A DNA stretch of 18,080 bases from an uncultured Bacteroidaceae bacterium (GTDB taxonomy: Bacteria > Bacteroidota > Bacteroidia > Bacteroidales > Bacteroidaceae). Shown here piece by piece: positions 6,923 through 14,428 of the stretch (positions are counted from its first letter, which is position 1; every line of letters starts with the position of its first letter). Both the position numbers and the translations under genes were made by a program. Location of the stretch: assembly GCA_904501945.1 (NCBI GenBank), contig CAJGCU010000049.1, positions 1 to 18,080 on the forward strand, written 5' to 3'. The notes below the pieces were generated by a model. That model saw only the letters and a program-made list of their open reading frames with translations. It ran no database searches and had not been told where the DNA came from.

Positions 6923-7492
6923 ATGATAAAAAAAGAAACAGACATCCAGCCTTGGGAGACTGTCAGTACGGAATATCTCATTCAGCGTCCTTGGTTGACG
7001 GCTCGTCGTGACACGTTGCGTATGCCTGATGGAAAGATTGTGCCAGAGTATTATGTACTTGAATATCCAACGTGGGTCAATGTCATTGCAGTTACTGCTG
7101 ACGAAAAATTTGTTCTTGTGCGTCAGTATCGCCACGCATTGGGTATTGTGGAATACGAGCTTTGTGCTGGAACGATGGACGCTGCCGATGCCTCTCCTCT
7201 AGATGCTGCCAAGCGTGAACTTCTGGAAGAAACAGGTTATGCAGGTGGAGAATGGAGCGAATTTACGACTCTTTCGGCCAACCCGACTTCCATGAACAAT
7301 CTTAATCATACTTTTGTTGCGAAAGGCGTAGAAAAAGTATCTGCTCAGCATCTTGACGAGACTGAAGAGATTACCGTTCATCTCTTTACAAAAGAAGAAC
7401 TTCTTGATTTGCTTCGTCGCGACGAAATGAAGCAATCCCTCATGGTGGCTCCTCTTTGGCGCTATATTGCAGAGAACCATTTGCTGTCGTAG
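6923..7492 (+). CDS. Nudix hydrolase, ADP-ribose pyrophosphatase-like
   Basis: This 189-residue cytosolic hydrolase probably cleaves ADP-ribose or related nucleoside diphosphate-X compounds. The Nudix box runs from G83 to Y106, with RELLEETGY at 98-106 supplying the metal-binding glutamates E99, E102 and E103. The preceding YELCAG and the VRQYRHA segment at 66-72 are typical of the ADPRase (NudF-like) group. Compared with the usual G-x5-E-x7-RE spacing, this protein has Asp at the first acidic position and one extra residue (G-x5-D-x8-RE). The ATG is 22 nt after the ffs/tRNA-Thr terminator, in an AT-rich stretch with no clear promoter or Shine-Dalgarno site. Substrate identity is an inference. 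Confidence 0.92.
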   Translation: MIKKETDIQPWETVSTEYLIQRPWLTARRDTLRMPDGKIVPEYYVLEYPTWVNVIAVTADEKFVLVRQYRHALGIVEYELCAGTMDAADASPLDAAKRELLEETGYAGGEWSEFTTLSANPTSMNNLNHTFVAKGVEKVSAQHLDETEEITVHLFTKEELLDLLRRDEMKQSLMVAPLWRYIAENHLLS

Positions 7493-7499
7493 AGGTGAC

Positions 7500-7568
7500 G
7501 GGTGTAGCGTAATTACGTTTGCGGGTGCAACGTAAGTGCGATGAAGGGTGTAGCGTATTTGTGATGAT
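7500..7568. repeat. Three degenerate 23-bp tandem units
   Basis: Units at 7500-7522, 7523-7545 and 7546-7568 each begin GGGTGYARCGTA and then diverge. The first contains the palindrome CGTAATTACG (7508-7517). Weaker single copies of the GGTGCA start appear at about 7610 and 7649. The rest of the 7493-7718 gap holds nothing that I can assign to a gene. Confidence 0.65.
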
Positions 7569-7718
7569 GGAAGGAAGGCGTGTGTGAAAATCGATGTGCC
7601 CCACACAATGGTGCAACTGCTAAAGTGTAATGCAGCCTTGATTTGTGGGTGCAGATGGCGTTTGGGAATGGGGGAAAAGGACTTTTGTATCCTTGTTGGC
7701 AGATTCTCTGTTTCTCCT

Positions 7719-7749
7719 TTTGATATTTTTCTTTTTTGTGCTATCTTTG
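7719..7749 (+). promoter_or_regulatory. Promoter of the exported protein, uvrD and nspC operon
   Basis: TTTG (7719-7722), exactly 19 nt, then TATCTTTG (7742-7749): a full match to the Bacteroidetes consensus. The start would be near 7756, about 30 nt before the ATG chosen for the first gene. Confidence 0.85.
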
Positions 7750-7785
7750 TACACTTAAACATAATTCATGAAAAGAGAAGATATA

Positions 7786-8196
7786 ATGAGGAAAATATTT
7801 TTAATGCTCTGTATGGTATTGGTTGCCATTGCCGGGCGTGCACAAAAACAGTTTGAAGGAATGTGGCAATGTGAGGTACTGGGGGCGACGATGGTGCTCA
7901 ATCTCGCTGAAAAGAACATCGCTTTGAAAGATTTTGAAGGAGAGGAAACATATGGATATTTGAAAGGCGAGCTGAATGGCACATGGGTGATACTGAAAGT
8001 GAAAGAAGTGAAGGACAACAAGGCGCTGGTGAGAATGGTGAGCGATATTGGCCACGATGCTCAGGACGTGGAACTGAAACTGACAAAGGACGGAACAATC
8101 GAATTTAAACTGATTGGCGAACAGAATATAAAGACAATAGTAAAGCAGAAATATACGAAACTGCCAAAAGTGTCCGTGTTCAAGAAAAATGTGTAG
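7786..8196 (+). CDS. Small exported protein of unknown function
   Basis: I do not recognise the family. The 137-residue product has a clear Sec signal peptide (MRKIF, then a hydrophobic LMLCMVLVAIA core, and probable cleavage after GRA before Q). There is no lipobox cysteine at the cleavage site, so it should be periplasmic or secreted. The mature part (about 117 residues) begins KQFEGMWQCEV and alternates hydrophobic and charged residues, suggesting a small beta-barrel or beta-sandwich. It ends in a basic KVSVFKKNV tail. An in-frame ATG at 7768 would add six residues (MKREDI) ahead of the signal peptide. I prefer 7786 because it gives a normal n-region and has GAGAAG 5 nt upstream. It is the first gene after a strong promoter, and uvrD follows 22 nt later. 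Confidence 0.8.
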   Translation: MRKIFLMLCMVLVAIAGRAQKQFEGMWQCEVLGATMVLNLAEKNIALKDFEGEETYGYLKGELNGTWVILKVKEVKDNKALVRMVSDIGHDAQDVELKLTKDGTIEFKLIGEQNIKTIVKQKYTKLPKVSVFKKNV

Positions 8197-8218
8197 AAGG
8201 ATTTGAAAATTTGAGATT

Positions 8219-10588
8219 TTGGAAAACTATTTAGATACGTTTAATCCTTCGCAGCGTGCAGCCGTAGAGTACTGCAACGGTCCCTCGTTGGTGATTGCTG
8301 GTGCAGGGTCGGGTAAGACGAGGGTGCTGACCTATAAGATTGCTTATCTGATGGAGCAGGGCTATCAGCCATGGTCTATTTTGGCATTGACATTTACGAA
8401 CAAGGCTGCAGGCGAAATGAAGTCGAGGATTGCAGACATTGTGGGGGCAGAATATGCAAGGATGTTGTGGATGGGCACATTTCATAGCATCTTTCTTCGT
8501 ATTTTGCGTGCAGAGCATGAACGAATAGGATTTTCTGCGAATTTTACAATTTATGATGCAGCTGACAGCAAAAGTCTCGTGAAGTCTATCATCAAAGAGA
8601 TGGAATTGGATGATAAGAAATATAAATCAGGGACTGTTCTGGGCATTATTTCAAATGCTAAAAATCAGTTGGTAACAGCAGAACAGTATATATCAAATAC
8701 AGCGAACGCACAAAGTGATGCTCGACAGAATATGCCTGCATTGGGACAAATCTTCATGCGCTATTGTAGCAGATGCAAGCAGAGTGACGCAATGGATTTT
8801 GACGATATCCTTCTATACACTTATCTGCTGTTTGACAAACATCCTGATGTGTTGGAGAGGTGGGAACAGCGTTTTAGATATGTATTGGTGGATGAGTATC
8901 AAGATACGAACTTTGCGCAACACCGTATTGTGTGGCAATTGACAAAGAATCATCAACGCGTATGTGTGGTAGGAGATGATGCTCAGAGCATTTATAGTTT
9001 TCGTGGAGCTAATATTGATAATATACTGACATTCCAGAAGATATATAATGAAGCAAGATTGTTTAAGCTAGAGCAGAATTACCGTTCGACACAGAATATT
9101 GTAGAGGCTGCAAACAGTCTTATTCGAAAGAATAGCAGACAGATTCAGAAGGATGTCTTTTCTGAGAATGAGCGAGGAGAGAAGCTTCATTTGATGGATA
9201 CTCATTCGGACTTGGAGGAGGCAAAGATGGTGGCAAACGCCATTCGTAGTGTAAAAAGAAATGAACGATGTGAGTATTCTGATTTCGCAATTCTTTATCG
9301 TACCAATGCGCAGAGCCGTGTGTTTGAAGACACGATGCGCAAGGAAGGGCTGCCGTATCGCATTTATGGAGGTTTGTCGTTCTATCAGCGCAAGGAAATA
9401 AAGGATGTGATTGCATATTTCCGATTAGCTGTTAACCCAAATGATGAGGAAGCTTTCAGGCGAGTCATCAATTATCCAGCACGAGGTATCGGCCAGACGA
9501 CTGTCGCGAAAATACTTGCTGTTGCGACAGCGCATGAGGTGAGCCTTTGGAGTGTAATCAGTAGTCCTGAAACATACGACTTAGGAGTGAACAAAGGAAC
9601 GCTTGCAAAGATTGTGATGTTTCGTGAGATGATTGCTTCGTTTATAGAACAAGCACAGAAACTGCCAGCCAATCAGGTGGGAACGGCAATCGTGAAACAA
9701 AGCGGCATCATTAATGACATATATCAGGACGCTACGCCTGAAAACCTGTCCAGGCAAGAGAATGTTGAGGAGTTGATGAATGGTATGCAAGATTTCTGCG
9801 AGACAAGATTAGAAGAGGGTAATGAAAATATTGCGCTGACAGACTATTTGTCGGAAGTGTCGCTAATGAGTGATGTGGATGATGATAAAGGAGATGACGA
9901 GCATAAGGTGACGCTAATGACCATTCATTCGGCTAAAGGATTGGAATTCGGAACGGTATTTGTAGTTGGTCTTGAAGAAGGCCTTTTTCCAAACCAAATG
10001 GTGTCAGGAAATCCGCGTGAGATGGAGGAGGAACGACGTCTATTCTATGTAGCAATGACAAGAGCTAAGAGGCGTTGCTATCTCTCTTATGCGCAATGCC
10101 GTTTTCGCTATGGACAGATGGAATTTTCGGCACCAAGCCGATTCTTGCAGGACATTGACCCAAGATATCTGGAAAGGAAGCATGGCTTATTCTCTTCACG
10201 AAGGAGCATGGATGATGAGGTAGAACTGCCATGGAAACGAAAAGGGGGATTGTTTGGTGACAAAGAAAGCCAAGAGACTTCTCGTCCATTCCGTCCAACC
10301 ATATCGTCTGTTAAGCCAATGTCTGCAGTTAAACCAATGCAAGTAGTTACTCCCGTAGGTTCTGCAACTGCTGCATCAGTCGCAGCTGCCACACTTTATG
10401 CCACGTCTTCAACTCAATCGTCATCTTCGCTTTCTGTTGGCAAACACATTATTCATAATCGTTTTGGGCGTGGAGAAGTGCTCCGTATAGAAGGAACAGG
10501 TGACAGCACGAAAGCAACGGTACAGTTTGAGAATGTCGGAACGAAGCAATTGTTGCTTAAATTTGCTAAATATGAAGTAATTGATTGA
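8219..10588 (+). CDS. ATP-dependent 3'-5' DNA helicase, UvrD/PcrA family
   Basis: This SF1A helicase unwinds DNA in nucleotide excision and mismatch repair and clears stalled replication or transcription complexes. Motifs are the Q motif FNPSQ at 8-12, Walker A AGAGSGKT at 27-34, TFTNKAA (Ia), DEYQDT at 225-230, GDDAQSIYSFRGA at 252-264, TLMTIHSAKGLEF from 565, and EERRLFYVAMTRAKRR at 604-619. A Ser/Thr/Ala-rich linker (about 690-740) leads to a C-terminal Tudor-like module (741-789, GKHIIHNRFGRGEV), which in PcrA contacts RNA polymerase. The start is TTG: an in-frame stop lies at 8204-8206, the Q motif begins 7 residues in, and the next in-frame ATG would delete Walker A. The stop overlaps the first possible (TTG) start of nspC. 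Whether to name it uvrD or pcrA cannot be settled here. Confidence 0.96.
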   Translation: MENYLDTFNPSQRAAVEYCNGPSLVIAGAGSGKTRVLTYKIAYLMEQGYQPWSILALTFTNKAAGEMKSRIADIVGAEYARMLWMGTFHSIFLRILRAEHERIGFSANFTIYDAADSKSLVKSIIKEMELDDKKYKSGTVLGIISNAKNQLVTAEQYISNTANAQSDARQNMPALGQIFMRYCSRCKQSDAMDFDDILLYTYLLFDKHPDVLERWEQRFRYVLVDEYQDTNFAQHRIVWQLTKNHQRVCVVGDDAQSIYSFRGANIDNILTFQKIYNEARLFKLEQNYRSTQNIVEAANSLIRKNSRQIQKDVFSENERGEKLHLMDTHSDLEEAKMVANAIRSVKRNERCEYSDFAILYRTNAQSRVFEDTMRKEGLPYRIYGGLSFYQRKEIKDVIAYFRLAVNPNDEEAFRRVINYPARGIGQTTVAKILAVATAHEVSLWSVISSPETYDLGVNKGTLAKIVMFREMIASFIEQAQKLPANQVGTAIVKQSGIINDIYQDATPENLSRQENVEELMNGMQDFCETRLEEGNENIALTDYLSEVSLMSDVDDDKGDDEHKVTLMTIHSAKGLEFGTVFVVGLEEGLFPNQMVSGNPREMEEERRLFYVAMTRAKRRCYLSYAQCRFRYGQMEFSAPSRFLQDIDPRYLERKHGLFSSRRSMDDEVELPWKRKGGLFGDKESQETSRPFRPTISSVKPMSAVKPMQVVTPVGSATAASVAAATLYATSSTQSSSSLSVGKHIIHNRFGRGEVLRIEGTGDSTKATVQFENVGTKQLLLKFAKYEVID

Positions 10589-10604
10589 ATTAAATAAAGA
10601 ACAT

Positions 10605-11771
10605 ATGACTTTACTTGAAAATAATATAGGGCAAATTCCATCACCATGCTATGTGATGGAGGAGAAGTTGTTGCGACGAAATTTGACCTTGATTCGCGAT
10701 GTGGCTCAGCGTGCCAACGTGGAGATTATACTGGCATTTAAGGCTTTTGCTTTGTGGAAAAGTTTCCCTATTTTTCGAGAGTATATCAGTCACACGACTG
10801 CATCGTCATTGTTTGAGGCTCGATTGGCAAAGGAGGAATTTGGCAGCAAGGCTCATACCTATTCACCTGCATATACAGAAGAGGAATTTGAGGAAATTGT
10901 GGAATGTTCAAGCCATATTACATTCAATTCTTTGACTCAATATGAACGATTTGTGTCTAAGGCTGCAGGTAAAGCTTCTGTTGGTGTGCGTGTGAATCCT
11001 GAATACAGTGAGATAGAAACTGAGTTGTATAATCCTTGTGCGCAAGGTTCAAGGTTTGGTATTTTAGCAAAAGATTTGCCAGAACAACTACCTGATCAAA
11101 TAGAGGGTTTCCACATTCATTGCCATTGCGAGTCGGGAAGTGATGTGTTTGTACGTACATTAAAGCATATTGAGGAGAAATTCTCGCCTTGGTTTTCTCA
11201 GTTGAAGTGGATTAATTTTGGAGGTGGCCACTTGATGACTCGGCAGGATTATGATGTGGAATTACTGATAGAGACTTTGCAGGGCTTTCATACTAGATAT
11301 CCGCATTTGAAAGTGATTCTCGAACCAGGAAGTGCTTTTGCTTGGCAGACAGGTTCGCTTGTGGCAAAAGTAGTGGACATCGTTGAGAATAGTGGTGTTA
11401 AGACTGCTATCATCAATGCCAGCTTTACCTGTCATATGCCCGATTGTTTGGAGATGCCTTATAAGCCAACTGTGCGCTATGCTGTAACGCTCGAAGACGA
11501 AGACCTTGAAACGGCAAGAAACAAACCGCATACCTATCGCATTGGCGGCAATTCCTGTTTGTCTGGTGACTTTATGGGATTGTGGCAATTTGACCATGAC
11601 CTTCAAATCGACGAAATGCTTATCTTTGAAGATATGATTCATTACACAACCGTGAAAACCAATATGTTCAATGGCATAGGTCATCCTTCAATTGGTATGC
11701 TACATGAGGACGGAACGTTTGAACTGTTTAGGAGGTATGTTTATGAAGATTATCGTGACAGGATGTGTTGA
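10605..11771 (+). CDS. nspC: Carboxynorspermidine decarboxylase NspC
   Basis: This PLP enzyme of the alanine-racemase fold (fold III) decarboxylates carboxyspermidine or carboxynorspermidine, the last step of the alternative polyamine route found in many Bacteroidetes. In 388 residues, the PLP lysine is K46 in LAFKAFA. Other landmarks are the HCHCESG segment, GGGH at 206-209, the phosphate-binding EPGSA at 240-244, and GGNSCLSGD at 314-322 with the conserved cysteine C318. An upstream in-frame TTG at 10581 overlaps uvrD and would add eight residues. I chose the ATG at 10605 because it gives the compact N-terminus and is a standard start codon, with weak AAAGAA before it. The partner carboxynorspermidine dehydrogenase is not in the window. 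It converges with the DUF3256-like gene, only 11 nt apart, with no terminator visible between them. Confidence 0.94.
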   Translation: MTLLENNIGQIPSPCYVMEEKLLRRNLTLIRDVAQRANVEIILAFKAFALWKSFPIFREYISHTTASSLFEARLAKEEFGSKAHTYSPAYTEEEFEEIVECSSHITFNSLTQYERFVSKAAGKASVGVRVNPEYSEIETELYNPCAQGSRFGILAKDLPEQLPDQIEGFHIHCHCESGSDVFVRTLKHIEEKFSPWFSQLKWINFGGGHLMTRQDYDVELLIETLQGFHTRYPHLKVILEPGSAFAWQTGSLVAKVVDIVENSGVKTAIINASFTCHMPDCLEMPYKPTVRYAVTLEDEDLETARNKPHTYRIGGNSCLSGDFMGLWQFDHDLQIDEMLIFEDMIHYTTVKTNMFNGIGHPSIGMLHEDGTFELFRRYVYEDYRDRMC

Positions 11772-11782
11772 GGATTAAATAC

Positions 11783-12361
11783 TTATTGCAAAATGAATTT
11801 GTTTTGTTCTAGGTTCCAAACGAATGTCTGATGAGTTTCCGCCGATTTCTTGGCAGGTTTGTTACTTCCATCTGTTTGTAGCACAAGTGGATTGCTTGTA
11901 GTAATGGTTAGCCGAAGGGTTGAGGGATTGATGCTAATTTTCCTGAAATCGTCTGATGTAGGTTCATCAATATGGTCTGATGCTTGTATTGGCTGCCAAT
12001 CTGTGGTGTAGAAACTGACAGAAGAGTCTGCTATACTATCGCTTAGAATGGTGCTGATAATCATAATTATCTGAGTGCTATCATTTTTTGTGAGCAGCAT
12101 CATTTTTTTCTCGGAATTTTGAGAGATGACAAGATGTGCGTATTGGTTAGTTAACGCCTTCATTTCAGATATGGTTTTAAAGAGGTTCCGTGTCTGCATA
12201 GGCTTTCCATTTTTTTGGTTATCAACGATTTCCAAACGATTGTATTCAGAAAGCGATGGGCATAGCTGCTGTGGCATGTTGAGAAATAAGTCTTTGAGCG
12301 ATTGTCCATATGATATGAAAAATGAGCCGCTAAAAAACAAAAGCACAAGTATTTTTTTCAT
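11783..12361 (-). CDS. Exported protein resembling DUF3256
   Basis: This 192-residue product has a signal peptide (MKKILVLLFF to FISYG, probable cleavage before Q). The mature protein starts SLKDLFLNMPQQLCPSLSEYNR, with later SEMKALT; I recall this pattern from the Bacteroidetes-specific DUF3256 family, whose function is unknown. The rest is polar, with many Ser, Thr and Asp residues, and has no membrane segment, so it should be periplasmic. It follows the efflux permease by 47 nt on the same strand and is likely cotranscribed with the pump. No lipobox is present. The family assignment is from memory of its N-terminal pattern. Confidence 0.8.
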   Translation of the reverse strand: MKKILVLLFFSGSFFISYGQSLKDLFLNMPQQLCPSLSEYNRLEIVDNQKNGKPMQTRNLFKTISEMKALTNQYAHLVISQNSEKKMMLLTKNDSTQIIMIISTILSDSIADSSVSFYTTDWQPIQASDHIDEPTSDDFRKISINPSTLRLTITTSNPLVLQTDGSNKPAKKSAETHQTFVWNLEQNKFILQ

Positions 12362-12408
12362 TTATTTTTTGTATTTGAATAATGAGATGACGTTCATGCA
12401 TAGACTGG

Positions 12409-13632
12409 TTATTCGTGGCGTATGGCTTCGATAGGATCCATGTTGGCTGCTTTACGTGCAGGGATATAGCCAAAGATGACGCCAATGAGTGTACATACAG
12501 CAAAAGAAACGTAAATGGACCATGCCGGGATGCTCGATGGCATACCGATGAGAGGGAATAGTTGACTAACAAGGCACCCCAACAGTACTCCTATGAAACC
12601 TCCTGTAAGAGATATGAGGACTGATTCGATGAGGAACTGAAGAGATATGACCATGCCAGTAGCGCCTACAGCCATACGAAGGCCTATTTCCTTGGTGCGT
12701 TCTGTAACTGAAACGAGCATAATGTTCATGATACCAATACCTGCTACGAGCAAAGAAAAAGCTGCTGCAACAACAAGGATGATGGTGACGGTGTCCATCG
12801 TTGAAGACATAGTATCCATCATCTCTGCTTGTGAACGGATGGTAAAGTCATCAACTGCATTTTCTTTCAGTTTGTGATTGTTGCGCAAAATTTGTGTAAG
12901 TTCTTCGATGGCGGCATCAGAAAGTTCTTCAGTAAGAGCAGAACATACAATTGAAGAGAAATAGGTTTGGGCTGCGATACGTTTCATTACACAGGTGTAA
13001 GGAGCTATGATGACATTGTCTTGATCCATTCCCCAAGAGTTGTATCCTTTCCCCTCAAGCACTCCAATGATGCGCAGAGGAATGGATTTGAAGCGAATAT
13101 TCTTGCCAATAGCTTCCGCTTCTTTGCCTTTGCCAAATAATTCGTTTACGATCGTTTTACCCACGATACATACTTTAGCAGACTTGCGGATATCTTCTTC
13201 GTTGAAGTTCTGTCCTTCTTCCACTTTCCATTGCTTAATGTCAAGGTATTCAGTCGATTCGCCATATATAGTACTGGATGTATTGCTGTTGCCATAGATG
13301 ACTTGCCCAGATGCGGTAACTTCAGGAGAAACATAACTGACAAATTTCTTCTCGTTGACAATGCGTTGGTAATCGCCTAACTTGAGAGTTTGCATAGCAG
13401 AAGGGTCTTGACGTACTCCACCACGCATATCTGCACCTGGGCGTATGGTCAGCAAGTTAGTTCCCATTGTAGAGAGTTCTTGGCGTATGCTTTCTTTGGA
13501 ACCTTGTCCAATGGACATCATGATGATGACTGCTGCCACGCCGATGATGATGCCAAGCATGGAAAGGAAGGAACGCATCTTGTTGTTTGCTACAGCGCGG
13601 ATGCTGACTTTGAACAAATTCAGTATATTCAT
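12409..13632 (-). CDS. MacB-type ABC transporter permease
   Basis: This 407-residue permease is the inner-membrane subunit of a MacB-like tripartite transporter. It has the type VII topology: TM1 at about 22-41 (MRSFLSMLGIIIGVAAVI), a large periplasmic MacB_PCD domain (about 45-275), and three more helices at about 281-304, 325-355 and 371-393. Hallmark segments are GTNLLTIRPG, SVTERTKEIGLRMAVGATG (about 305-323) and the end PARKAANMDPIEAIRHE. The ATPase, fused to this domain in E. coli MacB, is the separate upstream gene here, 31 nt away. Such transporters act by mechanotransmission, pushing periplasmic substrates out through a TolC-type channel. The substrate (antibiotic, peptide, lipid or siderophore) is not readable. 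Confidence 0.93.
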   Translation of the reverse strand: MNILNLFKVSIRAVANNKMRSFLSMLGIIIGVAAVIIMMSIGQGSKESIRQELSTMGTNLLTIRPGADMRGGVRQDPSAMQTLKLGDYQRIVNEKKFVSYVSPEVTASGQVIYGNSNTSSTIYGESTEYLDIKQWKVEEGQNFNEEDIRKSAKVCIVGKTIVNELFGKGKEAEAIGKNIRFKSIPLRIIGVLEGKGYNSWGMDQDNVIIAPYTCVMKRIAAQTYFSSIVCSALTEELSDAAIEELTQILRNNHKLKENAVDDFTIRSQAEMMDTMSSTMDTVTIILVVAAAFSLLVAGIGIMNIMLVSVTERTKEIGLRMAVGATGMVISLQFLIESVLISLTGGFIGVLLGCLVSQLFPLIGMPSSIPAWSIYVSFAVCTLIGVIFGYIPARKAANMDPIEAIRHE

Positions 13633-13663
13633 TCTTTATATATTCTTCTTTATTCTTAATTCA

Positions 13664-14428
13664 TTAGTCGTCTTGTGGCTGTGGAAGAGCAGCCAATGCT
13701 TCAGCAGCAGATTTGATATGAGGGTTGATAGTGTCTTCTCTAACCTTTCCATCACGAAGATTGATATTTCGTGACGCATATTCTGCTATCTCTGGATTGT
13801 GAGTGACAAAGATGATGGTGTGTCCTTCTTGGTGAAGTTTCTGAAAGAGTACAAGCATCTCAAAAGAGGTACGTGTGTCAAGGTTACCCGTTGCTTCATC
13901 GGCAAGCAACACTGCAGGCTTGTTGACAAGAGCACGTGCTATTGCCACACGTTGCATCTGTCCACCTGACATCTGATTACTTTTATGCTCAAGACGATCT
14001 CCCAGCCCTACAGCTTGCAGAGCTTTAACGGCTGCTTCACGGCGTTGCTTGGAACTGTATTTGTTGTTGTACATCAGTGGAAGTTCCACGTTTTCAACAG
14101 CGGTTGTTTTAGCCAGAAGGTTGTAGTTTTGAAACACAAATCCAATCTTGCGGTTGCGGAGCTTGGCTCGTTGATTCTTGCTCATTTTGCGAACAGGAGT
14201 TCCATCAAGATAATATTCGCCGGATGTCGGAGTGTCTAAGCATCCCAATTGGTTAAGCAATGTTGATTTGCCAGAACCTGAAGTACCCATGATTGTGACG
14301 AATTCACCTTCATATATCTTAAAACTGATACCACGCAGAGCCTTGACTGTCTCAGAGCCGACTTGGAAGTATCGTTTCACATTGTCGAGTTCTATGACTA
14401 CTTTTCGATTGTCTTGCTTGGAATTCAT
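13664..14428 (-). CDS. ABC transporter ATPase, MacB/LolD type
   Basis: This 254-residue cytoplasmic ATPase powers the adjacent permease. Motifs are Walker A GTSGSGKST at 48-56, the Q-loop at Q100 (VFQNYNLL), signature MSGGQ at 153-157, Walker B LLADE at 174-178 followed by ATGNLD, and H-loop H210 in FVTHNPEIA. The signature begins with Met rather than Leu, and the D-loop region reads DEATGNLD where DEPTGNLD is usual in the MacB/LolD/FtsE group. The start ATG overlaps the stop of the adaptor gene (ATGA at 14425-14428), which suggests translational coupling. The C-terminal 25 residues are an alanine-rich tail ending in PQPQDD. Confidence 0.96.
   Translation of the reverse strand: MNSKQDNRKVVIELDNVKRYFQVGSETVKALRGISFKIYEGEFVTIMGTSGSGKSTLLNQLGCLDTPTSGEYYLDGTPVRKMSKNQRAKLRNRKIGFVFQNYNLLAKTTAVENVELPLMYNNKYSSKQRREAAVKALQAVGLGDRLEHKSNQMSGGQMQRVAIARALVNKPAVLLADEATGNLDTRTSFEMLVLFQKLHQEGHTIIFVTHNPEIAEYASRNINLRDGKVREDTINPHIKSAAEALAALPQPQDD

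Noticed and set aside
10581..10604. TTG start of nspC overlapping uvrD
   Set aside because: An in-frame ATG 24 nt later gives the compact N-terminus and is a standard start codon, so the overlapping TTG is less likely.
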